From the NCBI GenBank assembly GCA_947627975.1, contig CANQYB010000008.1:1-42302 (forward strand): a stretch of DNA of 42,302 nt, given 5' to 3'. Position numbers and translations under genes: made by a program. This stretch comes from an uncultured Bacilli bacterium (GTDB taxonomy: Bacteria; Bacillota_I; Bacilli_A; RF39; UBA660). The notes under the pieces were generated by a model, which was not told the origin of the DNA, made no database searches, and saw nothing but the letters and a program-made list of their open reading frames with translations. Below are positions 8,301 through 15,836 of this stretch, in pieces. Positions within the stretch are counted from its first letter, which is position 1; each line of letters opens with the position of its first letter.

Positions 8301-10084
8301 ATAAGGCAAAAGAAAGCTATAATGTAGCTTGTTCTCCATGTGATTTTAGTAATTCAAAAAATGTTTCATGTAATAATAAAAATATTAATTGTAGTGATAG
8401 TAATAAATCATTAATACAAACTGATACTAGCTTATTAGATTCTAGTTATTACTATAAAAAAGATGGTGTTACATTAGAAGATGAAGCAAATTCTATAATT
8501 AAATTAGTCAATAATTTTGTTATCAATTTAGATAATAATGTTTCAAAAGAAAATAAAGATGCTTTGGAAAAACAAATTGATTTATTAAAAAATAATTTAG
8601 AAAAAAAAGATATAAATTTGGCTAATAAAAATTTAGATGATTTAATTAGTCTATATAATAAGATTCAAAATATTAATAAAGCTAATGACTCTCAAAATTC
8701 CTCATATAAAGTGGATTATGATTTAACTCAAATAAATGCTTGTTTAGATTCACTAAAAAACAATACTTCTTCTATTTCAAAGTATAATTTTAAAAATGAT
8801 AATGAAGAAAATATTTATGGAATTAATACAAATTCAATTTGTAAAGAAGAGTTTGAAATAACTTATAATTCTATGGGCATATCTACTGGAATAAATACAA
8901 CATTAGGAGTATCAAGTTATTTAGAAATGAAAAATAATTTAGCAAATGACAATAGAGTAAAAGTAAATGCTATAAGAACATGCTATGTTGATGACATTAA
9001 AAAAGTGGATAATAATTTAATAGATAATTATTTTAATCATAAAGAATTATATCCAAATGCGCCTAGCTTTGATTTTACTTATGATGAAAATATTCCTAAT
9101 AGTGGATTATCATATAATGAATCAAAATATTATAAGCCAAAAATTGATTTAGAAAATAATACTGTTACTAGTATAGTTACTTATTCTTATTATCCTCACA
9201 CATCTTATGCTATTGATGTTGTAAATTCTAATTTATATTTTGATGTTTTAAATGAATCTGAAGAAAAAATAGATAATTTTTCTAAATCTGGAATTATAAA
9301 ACCTTATAATTCTAAAAATAATAATATAAATACAATAAAAAAATTAGGATCAAATTATTTAAATGGTAAGGTTTTCCCTATTAAGTTTTCAACTAAAATA
9401 AATGATACAAACGAAGAAAATTTTAATGATTCATTTGTAAAAGACAATAGTAAAAATTATAGTTTTAAAGTGAAAAATTATAATATTAATGAGTATGCAT
9501 TAAATTATCAAGAAGATAATAATGATTGTATCAGTGAATATGCATGTAAATATATTACAAGTAAAAAAGATTGCAAAAAAACAACATCTATTTGTAAATA
9601 TGTTTGTTCAAAAAATAACATTCCTGATTCTGAAAAAGAAACTAGTCCTTATTGCAGTGAAGTTTGTACATGTTTAGAAGATACAAGTACAAAAAAATCT
9701 AAATCAACGGATATTAATTTTATATATAATCAAATTAGTAATGATAATTTATTTGATGGATATAAAGTTTTAGGTTCAAATTGGTTAAATCAAAAAGGAA
9801 CGGAAACAATTGAAAAAATTAAAGAAACATCTAAAACTGGAGATACATTTTCTAAAAAGAATTTAGTTTATGAAGTCAAGTTATCATATAGTGATATTAA
9901 AAGTATTCAAAAAAAAGTTAAAGATGAAGGATATATAGGGAATGTTAATTGTTTAGAAACAATTGGAAATTCTAATATATATAAATGTCAAAGTGAATTC
10001 TTAAAAGAACTTGATGCTCAAAATAATATTAAGTATGAATTATATGAAGACAAAAAAACTAACTCATATCTTGCATGGAAATAA
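5384..10084 (+). CDS. Giant secreted Cys-rich surface protein with thioester-domain-like N-terminus
   Basis: This 1566-residue protein starts in the ATGA overlap with the previous gene. It has a signal peptide (ending near KTNA-ME). The first mature domain holds YCVSP (Cys67) and FQQYYF (Gln201). Their ~134-residue spacing and local patterns ([YFL]C and hydrophobic-Q-x-x-hydrophobic-hydrophobic) resemble the Cys-Gln pair of thioester adhesin domains. Next come at least three Cys-rich repeats ('C..[NW]..YK...G..YKRNTKKTYT....ECY..LKTC..W..YY') and related TC-type blocks. The C-terminal ~600 residues match the 965-residue protein: CKCNC....INAG, STGINTTLG, CKYI.SKK.CKK and NIPDSEKETSPYCSEVC, ending in YLAWK. 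There is no C-terminal membrane helix and no sorting motif, so attachment must be by another route. A helical, coiled-coil-like segment lies near 1015-1095. The family is unnamed to me. Confidence 0.8.
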   Translation: MKKKFWKLLFLIIFSCFFSLLKTNAMEVFYDSIPSLWHWAKSNYGTSIYVSSPDYGNYNGQNVELYCVSPQKNSPSSVNVKNILTSDKCKKSDSFECSMIYVLSSNYNWQTKLLASRLVASKYNKLDGDGIWGNGNDGIYDCSRKRIEGKSNNCEPYWQNYGSYKDAVTLYKNAINKNNLDFSKKEKLYKLHMASYNNAFQQYYFITSENKTCENTDYPYKKINDKISIRNTKNTYTSSANECYTELKTCKDWTTYYIKTKNKSISDSLNNQGYKFKSSEEFTYKNETYKMKNSTLNINSCKKNIFDAPLMSCVTEKCFKKVEQKCPENTYKTFNGSIYKRNTKKTYTTSSKECYTELKTCENWLIYYYENQNQSVKDQYSYLDNRAGKFKVIDSKTIDKDNGFTYLINESKRKNVVTSANCKINGKNYWDSSNNKPNLYCLKHVCMLPTCASFENKSYTGYLYKGSNNTQLSKFSPTDDDIIKTCFKKPTCGEYKNLKFSGYVYSGPDSKTVDTTDIFNIDKVAQGKGSTPLTSSFKNFMNEYKDNNITIKNNKIINVTTNVVGAYNNYIIKNTCFKNKATCSDKINEFQLTNYVKTNNGWLKEKENPKNTSIDINASKDEVLKTCYSNPISTCKDWALFFANNKYKEQLNPYDNSFKEYKFDDYDAFTYKETKYNLKNENTKLSSTKCSNNGGWDNAYNGPKLECLKNVCFDIDTSKKSCPEDKYKTIKGVVYKRNTKKTYTVNINECYDKELSTCEDWASFYFNNKKSIKNYFPEWYTNDNHNDGNLESYGYHYSSPSSYKVFKYDGDGKIYVYNELKKNDKLEKSNSSVTSICNFDHMPNEPNDWQYIYWNNYDSSRPHNFIYDKENEDYIKKLKKDLPKMYCVRAYCYDPKDEIKSDCDNVDPNFKGSFTGKGTFDYNIYSSIKDDKTKDNYIKTCKCNCNSSPDAINAGCSLKSGAWNNETYNNLNDKAKESYNVACSPCDFSNSKNVSCNNKNINCSDSNKSLIQTDTSLLDSSYYYKKDGVTLEDEANSIIKLVNNFVINLDNNVSKENKDALEKQIDLLKNNLEKKDINLANKNLDDLISLYNKIQNINKANDSQNSSYKVDYDLTQINACLDSLKNNTSSISKYNFKNDNEENIYGINTNSICKEEFEITYNSMGISTGINTTLGVSSYLEMKNNLANDNRVKVNAIRTCYVDDIKKVDNNLIDNYFNHKELYPNAPSFDFTYDENIPNSGLSYNESKYYKPKIDLENNTVTSIVTYSYYPHTSYAIDVVNSNLYFDVLNESEEKIDNFSKSGIIKPYNSKNNNINTIKKLGSNYLNGKVFPIKFSTKINDTNEENFNDSFVKDNSKNYSFKVKNYNINEYALNYQEDNNDCISEYACKYITSKKDCKKTTSICKYVCSKNNIPDSEKETSPYCSEVCTCLEDTSTKKSKSTDINFIYNQISNDNLFDGYKVLGSNWLNQKGTETIEKIKETSKTGDTFSKKNLVYEVKLSYSDIKSIQKKVKDEGYIGNVNCLETIGNSNIYKCQSEFLKELDAQNNIKYELYEDKKTNSYLAWK
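6020..7680 (+). repeat. Three divergent Cys-rich repeats inside the 1566-residue protein
   Basis: Repeat units begin at about 6020 (CENTDYPYKK), 6359 (CPENTYKTF) and 7547 (CPEDKYKTI). Each runs through an RNTKxTYT segment to an ECY...TC..W..[YF][YF] ending. A fourth ending, TCKDWALFF, occurs near 7285 without the upstream half. The 965-residue paralogue lacks this block, so most of the length difference is repeat growth. Confidence 0.65.
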
Positions 10085-10153
10085 TAGAAGATAAATAGAA
10101 TATTAATATAAATTAATTTTCTAAAATTTCTTCTTTTATTTTGATTTTCTTTG

Positions 10154-10162
10154 TGCTATACT
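10154..10162 (+). promoter_or_regulatory. Extended -10 promoter of module B gene 1
   Basis: TGCTATACT lies 24 bp upstream of the 227-residue gene. The -35 is poor (a TTGATT sits only 10 bp away), consistent with reliance on the TGn extension. GGGGTGA is the ribosome binding site. Confidence 0.5.
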
Positions 10163-10186
10163 AGAGAATAATTATGGGGTGAGTTT

Positions 10187-10870
10187 ATGAAAAAATACGT
10201 ATTTTTACTATCATTTTTTATAGGTTTTTTACTAATAGTTCCTAAAAATGTTTTAGCTGATTATTGTGTTGCTACGAATAATATGGAAGCTGATTATACT
10301 TATAAAGAAGATTTCAGTGTTTTAAAAAACAAAAAGAAATTAAGTAAAGATGATGTGTTTTTTCATTATTTTATAAATATTAGTGGACTCAATGATAAAA
10401 ATTATGTTGTTATAACAAATAACTACAATAAAAAGACCAAAAAAATAACAGCTCAGGAATTTAAAAATGGAATAGCAGTTTATGAGTGGACAAAATTTAA
10501 TAAAGAAGTTGAATTTACCATTAAAATTTATTCCTTAGATGAAAATTGTATGAATAAAAATATTAAGACTTTAACTATTATTACACCTAAATTAAATAAA
10601 TATTATTTAGATGAAAAATGCCGAGAAATACCAGATTTTGAAATGTGTCAGCCATTTTATGAGACTGATATAAATTATAAAGATTTTTATGAAAATGTAA
10701 ATATTTATCGAAAAAAAAAGGGAATGAAATTAGTATCTGAATTTGATACAACTAAAACGGGAATAATTTTAGATTTTTTAAAAAATAATATTTGTTCATC
10801 TACTATTGCTATTATGTTTTTAATTGGTATTATTGCTATAATTATTAATAAGAAAAAAATGTCTGAGTAA
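10187..10870 (+). CDS. Type-I membrane protein, module B accessory 1
   Basis: A 227-residue protein with signal peptide (MKKYVFLLSFFIGFLLIVPKNVLA-DY), ectodomain, C-terminal helix (about 199-219) and tail NKKKMSE. It carries the family signature TPKLNKYYLDEKC-REIPDFEMCQPF seen in the other three small membrane proteins. Lengths and Cys placement make it the counterpart of the 242-residue protein of module A. GGGGTGA is seven bases before the ATG, with its own extended -10 promoter. A short hairpin overlaps its stop codon, and a further promoter then drives the next gene. So, unlike in module A, accessory 1 here is a separate transcription unit that can be set independently of the giant. Function unknown. 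Confidence 0.78.
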   Translation: MKKYVFLLSFFIGFLLIVPKNVLADYCVATNNMEADYTYKEDFSVLKNKKKLSKDDVFFHYFINISGLNDKNYVVITNNYNKKTKKITAQEFKNGIAVYEWTKFNKEVEFTIKIYSLDENCMNKNIKTLTIITPKLNKYYLDEKCREIPDFEMCQPFYETDINYKDFYENVNIYRKKKGMKLVSEFDTTKTGIILDFLKNNICSSTIAIMFLIGIIAIIINKKKMSE

Positions 10871-10885
10871 TCAGATATTTTTATT
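10859..10885 (+). terminator. Short terminator overlapping the stop of module B gene 1
   Basis: ATGTCTGA-gtaa-TCAGATAT (8 bp with one G-U pair) is followed by TTTTTATTATTT. The stem contains the end of the coding sequence. Confidence 0.5.
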
Positions 10886-10907
10886 ATTTACATTGACAAG
10901 ATTAATG

Positions 10908-10916
10908 TGTTATACT
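10908..10916 (+). promoter_or_regulatory. Extended -10 promoter of the module B / Tad core operon
   Basis: TGTTATACT lies 31 bp upstream of the 241-residue gene, with AGGAGG before the start. A perfect TTGACA is present at 10893, but only 12 bp away, so the promoter is best read as extended -10. It appears to drive the run of genes to 18705. Confidence 0.5.
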
Positions 10917-10947
10917 AATATTAGATTATTATAGGAGGATATAAATA

Positions 10948-11673
10948 ATGAAGAAACTAAAATTGGTAGCTACTTTTTGTTTTTTAATGTTACTAAGTAT
11001 ATTTAATGTACATGCTATTGAATGCCAAGATAAAAGTATAGCAAGTGATGTAAATATTGAATATGAAACTAATTTTGAATCATTTGATAATTATGTACCG
11101 TGCCCAAATGGTGAATGTAGCCAATCTGATTGGACAGAAACACCACCTAGAGGTTATTATTATAGTATTAAAGTAACTAATTTAACAAATGATATGTATG
11201 TAGAAATAAGTAATGGTGAAAAAACTGAAACTTTTGATTCAACTAAAATTGTTGATGGAATATTAACTTATGAAACTACTGATATTAATTCAATATATAA
11301 TTATACTGTAAAAGTTTATAAAGCAGAGGAAAATTGTATTTTAAAATCATCTAAAGAAAAATCACCAATGTTAAATAAATATGCAACATCTAATGTTGAT
11401 TTATGTAAAAAGATATCTGATTATGAGAGTTGTAATCCATGGGTTAAAAAAGAACTTAATGATGAAAAATTTTATGAAGGTGCTCAAAAATATGCAACTT
11501 CTAAAAAAGTTAAAGTTGATAATTTAATACCAGATGTATACAAAAAAAATAATGATAAAAGCAATTTAAACACTGTAAAAAAAATATTAATTTCACTTAT
11601 TATTGTATTATTAATTGGTATAATAATAATTAGTATAAAAGTTTGGGGGAAAAGTAAAAATGAAAAAAAGTAA
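10948..11673 (+). CDS. Type-I membrane protein, module B accessory 2
   Basis: This 241-residue protein has a signal peptide (ending near VHA-IE), ectodomain, C-terminal membrane helix (about 211-231) and a basic tail (GKSKNEKK). It aligns along its length with the 257-residue module A protein: PCPNGECSQSDW, then PPRGYYYSI, MYVEISNG, LCKKISDYESCNPW and LIPDVYK near the membrane. The module A protein carries an extra ~12-residue insert. Its 3' end overlaps the start of the 965-residue giant by 14 bp, again coupling the two. It is first in the operon that also holds the Tad core, which is the strongest evidence in the window linking these membrane proteins to the pilus machine. Biochemical role unknown. 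Confidence 0.8.
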   Translation: MKKLKLVATFCFLMLLSIFNVHAIECQDKSIASDVNIEYETNFESFDNYVPCPNGECSQSDWTETPPRGYYYSIKVTNLTNDMYVEISNGEKTETFDSTKIVDGILTYETTDINSIYNYTVKVYKAEENCILKSSKEKSPMLNKYATSNVDLCKKISDYESCNPWVKKELNDEKFYEGAQKYATSKKVKVDNLIPDVYKKNNDKSNLNTVKKILISLIIVLLIGIIIISIKVWGKSKNEKK

Positions 11674-14557
11674 AATAGCTAATTTAATATTATTTTTAAT
11701 TATTGGTCTATTTATAGCAAATTTAAATGTAAATGCTGAAAAAAGGCAATATAATGTTACATTAAGTGGTTATCATAATAATCAAACTAATTCATGTGTT
11801 GGAACATGTTTTAGTGCATATCATAGTGCTAGAGAAGCGGGTGCTAATGGATTTTATTGGTTAGTAACTAATACTGGTTATCCAATTAATGTTAATAATT
11901 TAGAGCAAATTACTTTTAAAAATAGTACAAGAGACATGTACTGTGTATCTCCTAAAATGGCTGCTGATACTGCACGTGGTGGAGGAGTTTATGTAGATGA
12001 TTCTAAATATTATTCATCACTAAAATGTGATGGAAAAAATAACTCTTATGAATGTGGTGCTATTCATATTTTAAAAGAAAATGCTGACTGGGAAACAAAA
12101 TTAATTGCTATAAGATTACTTGCTGCTGAAAAAGGAAGACTTATTGGAATACCTAATGTTACTAGTGGTGATGGTGTATGGTCTGGAGATAAATCATATG
12201 TAAATAATGTTGCTGATGGAGTTTATTATTGTTCATCATTAAAAGCTAGATATGGAAATGATTATAATTGTGGTCCTTATTGGTCTAAAAGTAAAAGTAA
12301 GGGTACAAAAGGATGGCAATTATATCAAAAAGCAGTTAACTTATATTTAAGTGCTCGTAACGCTAAAAATAACAATTATAAAAATGCATCAAAAGAATAT
12401 AGATTATTTGAAGCTACTCCAGTTGGTGGTAGTGGTTACCAATCTTATTTATTTATAACTTCTCAAAATGCTCCTAAAAAAGAGACTCCTAAAAAAGAAA
12501 AAAATTGTACAGAATTAAAAGATTCATGTTTAAATGGAAATAAAAATGATTGTAATACTTACAAGGACAAATGTTCAAATTGTGATAAGCTAGAAGATGA
12601 ATGTGATAAAGGAAACAAAGATTCTTGTAAAATTTATGATAAAGTATGTCCAAAAAAGACATGTAAAGATTATAAAGATGAATGTGAAAAAGATCCAAGT
12701 TCAAAATCTTGTGATAAATATAGTTCAAAAGAATGTTGTGATGAAATAAAAAAATCATGTGAAGATGGAAATGATAAAGATTGTGAAACTTATGATAAAG
12801 TATGTGCAACTACTACTAATAAATGTAATTTAAGTGATGAAGAAATTAATAGTGGTGTAATTGTAAAAAATGCACAATCAGGAGAAAAATTTAATTTAGA
12901 TGTTTGGAATAAAATTAAAGCTCGTGGAGATAAACATCAAATGGATTCATATAAAAAATATTGCAAATGTAATTGTACAAGTACATCTGAAGAGATTAAT
13001 AGTGGAGCGTGCGATTTAACATCTGGTGGTGAATGGAATTCTGATGTTTACAATAAATTGAATGATAATATTAAGGAAAGTTATAATGTTTCATGTCCAC
13101 CTTGTAACTTTAATAATGATAAAATTGCCTGCAGTGGTAATGGAACATGTGATGATAATAAAGCTGCAACCTTAAAAGCCAATTATGATGAATCACAGCT
13201 TGTAGCTTGTTCATCTGTATCATCTGATAAATCAAAAATTGATAAAATTTATTCTGATAATAACTTAAATGCAATTTGTTATGAAGAATATGAAATTAAT
13301 TATAGAGAAGCATCAATAACTACTGGTATTAATACTACACTTGGTTTATCAAGATATTTAAAATTTGATGATAATGTAGATAAAGATCTTGATAATAGAG
13401 TAAGAGTAACGACTACTAAAAATTGTTATGTTCATGGAGAACTTGATAAAATTAATTCTTTAATTTCTAAAAATGAAGATGGCCTTTTTGCTAAAGCTCC
13501 TTCAATAAATTTTGAATATAATGAAGGAATTCAAAATGAAGGATTTATAGATGAAACAGCTAAAGGAAATATTTCTACTCCAGAAAGTAAAGGTAGCAAT
13601 GTATATAAAGTTGTTGCAACTAAAGATTATGAATATATTCCTGCTACTGAATTTCATGTTGGTGTATTAGATGGTCAATTTTATGCTAAAGATAATGCAA
13701 CTAATGATATTACTTTAAAATTTGATTCTCTTGTAAAAGAATATAAAGAAGATGAAAATATAAAAATGTTAGGTGCAAATGGTAGAGTATTCCCAATTAA
13801 ATTTACTACTCAAGGGCAAATACTTGATCAAATTCCTGAAGATCAATGGGGATATCCATATACAATTAATATTAGTAATTACAATATGGATGATACTTCA
13901 ATAAATAAAGATTATGATAAAGAAAAATGTAAGAATGATTATTCTTGTAAATATATAATAAGTAAAAAAGAATGTAAAAAAGGTCCATGTGCTTGTAAAT
14001 ATGTATGTTCAAAAGATAACATTCCTGATTCTGAAAAAGAAACAAGCCCTTATTGTAGTGAAGTATGTTGGGACGAATCTAATGAATCAAAATCTAGTGA
14101 TAAAGAAGGCATTTCATTTACTTATAATACTATTTCAACTGATACTATACTTGATAAAAATATTGCCACAAGTATTGGTTCAAATTGGCTAAATACTAAG
14201 GGACAAGACACATTAGAAAAAATTAAAACGTCTTCTCAAAAAGGTAATATATTTGATGATGATAATGCAACTTATACAATAACTTTAACATCTGATGACA
14301 TTAGTAAAATTAAAGATGAAATAAAATCATCAAGTTATGTTAATAAAGCTGGTATAAATTGTGATAATTTATTTTCAAATATTTATGAAGCTAAATCAAA
14401 AACTGATGTAAAAAATGATACAAATAATTCTAAGACAGACATTTATTATTGTACTAGTGATTTTATAAGAAAATATGCTACAACAGAGCAAAAAAATAAA
14501 TTAAATTCATCATATACAGTATATTATGATGGCACTAATTACAGTGCATGGAAATAA
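11660..14557 (+). CDS. Large secreted Cys-rich surface protein with thioester-domain-like N-terminus
   Basis: This 965-residue paralogue of the 1566-residue giant has a signal peptide ending near NVNA-EK. The N-terminal domain holds MYCVSP (Cys95) and YQSYLF (Gln261), 166 residues apart, in positions equivalent to YCVSP/FQQYYF of the larger protein. About residues 283-382 form a Cys-rich repeat block. The conserved C-terminal region follows: CKCNC...INSG, ESYNVSCPPC, STGINTTLG-like TTGINTTLG, NIPDSEKETSPYCSEVC and a final YSAWK. As in its paralogue, there is no sorting signal or membrane anchor. It lies 16 bp upstream of the pseudopilin-like gene in the same operon as cpaB-tadABC. Many cysteines suggest extensive disulfides and hence an extracytoplasmic oxidising partner, which is not seen here. 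Confidence 0.82.
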   Translation: MKKSKIANLILFLIIGLFIANLNVNAEKRQYNVTLSGYHNNQTNSCVGTCFSAYHSAREAGANGFYWLVTNTGYPINVNNLEQITFKNSTRDMYCVSPKMAADTARGGGVYVDDSKYYSSLKCDGKNNSYECGAIHILKENADWETKLIAIRLLAAEKGRLIGIPNVTSGDGVWSGDKSYVNNVADGVYYCSSLKARYGNDYNCGPYWSKSKSKGTKGWQLYQKAVNLYLSARNAKNNNYKNASKEYRLFEATPVGGSGYQSYLFITSQNAPKKETPKKEKNCTELKDSCLNGNKNDCNTYKDKCSNCDKLEDECDKGNKDSCKIYDKVCPKKTCKDYKDECEKDPSSKSCDKYSSKECCDEIKKSCEDGNDKDCETYDKVCATTTNKCNLSDEEINSGVIVKNAQSGEKFNLDVWNKIKARGDKHQMDSYKKYCKCNCTSTSEEINSGACDLTSGGEWNSDVYNKLNDNIKESYNVSCPPCNFNNDKIACSGNGTCDDNKAATLKANYDESQLVACSSVSSDKSKIDKIYSDNNLNAICYEEYEINYREASITTGINTTLGLSRYLKFDDNVDKDLDNRVRVTTTKNCYVHGELDKINSLISKNEDGLFAKAPSINFEYNEGIQNEGFIDETAKGNISTPESKGSNVYKVVATKDYEYIPATEFHVGVLDGQFYAKDNATNDITLKFDSLVKEYKEDENIKMLGANGRVFPIKFTTQGQILDQIPEDQWGYPYTINISNYNMDDTSINKDYDKEKCKNDYSCKYIISKKECKKGPCACKYVCSKDNIPDSEKETSPYCSEVCWDESNESKSSDKEGISFTYNTISTDTILDKNIATSIGSNWLNTKGQDTLEKIKTSSQKGNIFDDDNATYTITLTSDDISKIKDEIKSSSYVNKAGINCDNLFSNIYEAKSKTDVKNDTNNSKTDIYYCTSDFIRKYATTEQKNKLNSSYTVYYDGTNYSAWK
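12506..12805 (+). repeat. Cys-rich tandem repeat block in the 965-residue protein
   Basis: Roughly four units of about 20-25 residues follow 'C..[LY]KD.C..G[NK]..[DS]C..Y.[DK].C', e.g. CLNGNKNDCNTYKDKC and CEDGNDKDCETYDKVC. The module A giant has a different repeat type at the equivalent position, so this middle section is a variable stalk between conserved ends. Confidence 0.65.
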
Positions 14558-14573
14558 AAAGGGGTGAAAATAA

Positions 14574-14990
14574 ATGAAAGAAAGTTATTGGGGCTACTGG
14601 TTAATATTATTAGGTATTTTAGTAGTTGTCATACTTTTATTAGTACAAAGTTATACTACTACTAACACACAAGATTATTATTTAATTAAAGAAACTACTG
14701 AAGCAGCTATGAATGATGCAATTGATTATGGATATTATAAAAATTATGAAGAGCTTAGAATTAATAAAGAAGTATTTATGGAAAGTTTTATAAAAAGATT
14801 TGCTGAAGATGCTTCTTTATCTAAAGAATATACAATTTCTTTTTATGACATCTATGAAGCACCTCCTAAAGTTAGTGTAAAAGTAACAAGTGCTTCTAAA
14901 ACTTTTAGTATTAGAGGAGATGCTAGTTCAATAGATTCAGTTAATAAATTATCTTCTATATTACAAATTAATATGACAGAAAATAAGTAA
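14574..14990 (+). CDS. Pseudopilin-like (TadE-like) membrane protein
   Basis: A 138-residue protein beginning MKESYWGYWLILLGILVVVILLLVQSY: a short charged N-terminus, one membrane helix, then a ~105-residue extracytoplasmic domain. The N-terminal M[KR]E[SA] pattern is shared with four pilin-like proteins at 21389-22894. Position immediately before cpaB and tadA and the single N-terminal helix fit a minor pilin or TadE/F-like assembly protein. There is no conventional 'G|....E' prepilin peptidase site. AAGGGGTGA precedes the start. Sequence similarity to named families is not evident by eye, so the assignment rests on context and architecture. Confidence 0.6.
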   Translation: MKESYWGYWLILLGILVVVILLLVQSYTTTNTQDYYLIKETTEAAMNDAIDYGYYKNYEELRINKEVFMESFIKRFAEDASLSKEYTISFYDIYEAPPKVSVKVTSASKTFSIRGDASSIDSVNKLSSILQINMTENK

Positions 14991-15002
14991 GGAGGAATAA
15001 AA

Positions 15003-15812
15003 ATGGGCGTTGCTATTAAAAGATTTTTAAGCAACAAAAATACAGTAACGATTATTGGTGTAATTCTTGGTATAGTGGTTTTATATGTAGGTTATAATTG
15101 GCGAGTTAATAATGCTCTTGAACTGATATCTGTACCTGTTGCCAATAAAGAGATTGCTTCACGTACAAAAATTACAGAAGATATGATAACTTATATAAAA
15201 TTACCACGAAATTCTGTAAATTCAATTGATAATCTAGAAACATCTGCAAGTAATATAGTTGGTAAATATGTTTCTTTTGGAACAAGCATTGCTCAAAATA
15301 GTATGTTTTATACATCTTATTTATTAGATAAAAGTGAAATGCCAGATTCTGCTTTTGCCGATATACCAGATGGTTATACTATTTTTAGTTTAAATGTTGA
15401 TTTACATTCAACATATGGTAATTCTATTTACCCTGATAACTATATTGATTTGTATTTAAAGGCAACAGATGATACAGGAAAGGTTATATTTGGGAAATTA
15501 ATTTCTAGTATAAAAGTACTAGCTGTTAAAGATAGTAGTGGTAATCATGTATTTGAAACTACTGTTGAATCTAGAACACCATCTGAATTATTATTTGCTG
15601 TTACTGATGATATGTTTTTACTTTTAAAGAAAGCAGAATATATTGGGTGTGAAATAACACCTATTCCAAGAAATGCATCTTATAGTGCTAATCCAGGAGA
15701 AACAAGTGTTGCTAATGATTATTTAAGAGATTTTATTTTATCTAAGGCAGCTACAATTCCAGATTCTGAAATTACTATAACGAATAATGATGATAACGAA
15801 ATAGAAGATTAA
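15003..15812 (+). CDS. cpaB: CpaB/RcpC-like pilus assembly protein with SAF domain
   Basis: This 269-residue protein has one N-terminal membrane helix (about 16-33), then a SAF domain: VPVANKEIASRTKITEDMITYIKLP, followed by NIVGKYVSFGTSIAQNSMF, the typical 'G+.....I..G..l' end. The remainder matches the RcpC/CpaB region (DGYTIFSLNVDLHSTYGNSIYPDNYIDLYLKA). In Tad systems this protein sits outside the membrane and helps assemble the Flp fibre; in diderms it contacts the secretin, which a monoderm would lack. TAAGGAGG precedes the ATG, and the gene lies 12 bp after the pseudopilin gene and 24 bp before tadA. The acidic C-terminal tail is unremarkable. Confidence 0.85.
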   Translation: MGVAIKRFLSNKNTVTIIGVILGIVVLYVGYNWRVNNALELISVPVANKEIASRTKITEDMITYIKLPRNSVNSIDNLETSASNIVGKYVSFGTSIAQNSMFYTSYLLDKSEMPDSAFADIPDGYTIFSLNVDLHSTYGNSIYPDNYIDLYLKATDDTGKVIFGKLISSIKVLAVKDSSGNHVFETTVESRTPSELLFAVTDDMFLLLKKAEYIGCEITPIPRNASYSANPGETSVANDYLRDFILSKAATIPDSEITITNNDDNEIED

Positions 15813-15836
15813 AAGAATAATAAAAGGGATGATATA

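Noticed and set aside
12489-12809. Minus-strand ORF of 106 aa in the Cys-repeat block
   Set aside because: His/Leu/Tyr-rich shadow produced by the repeat codons of the real gene.
13989-14192. Plus-strand 67-aa ORF within the 965-residue gene
   Set aside because: Out-of-frame shadow in a conserved coding block.
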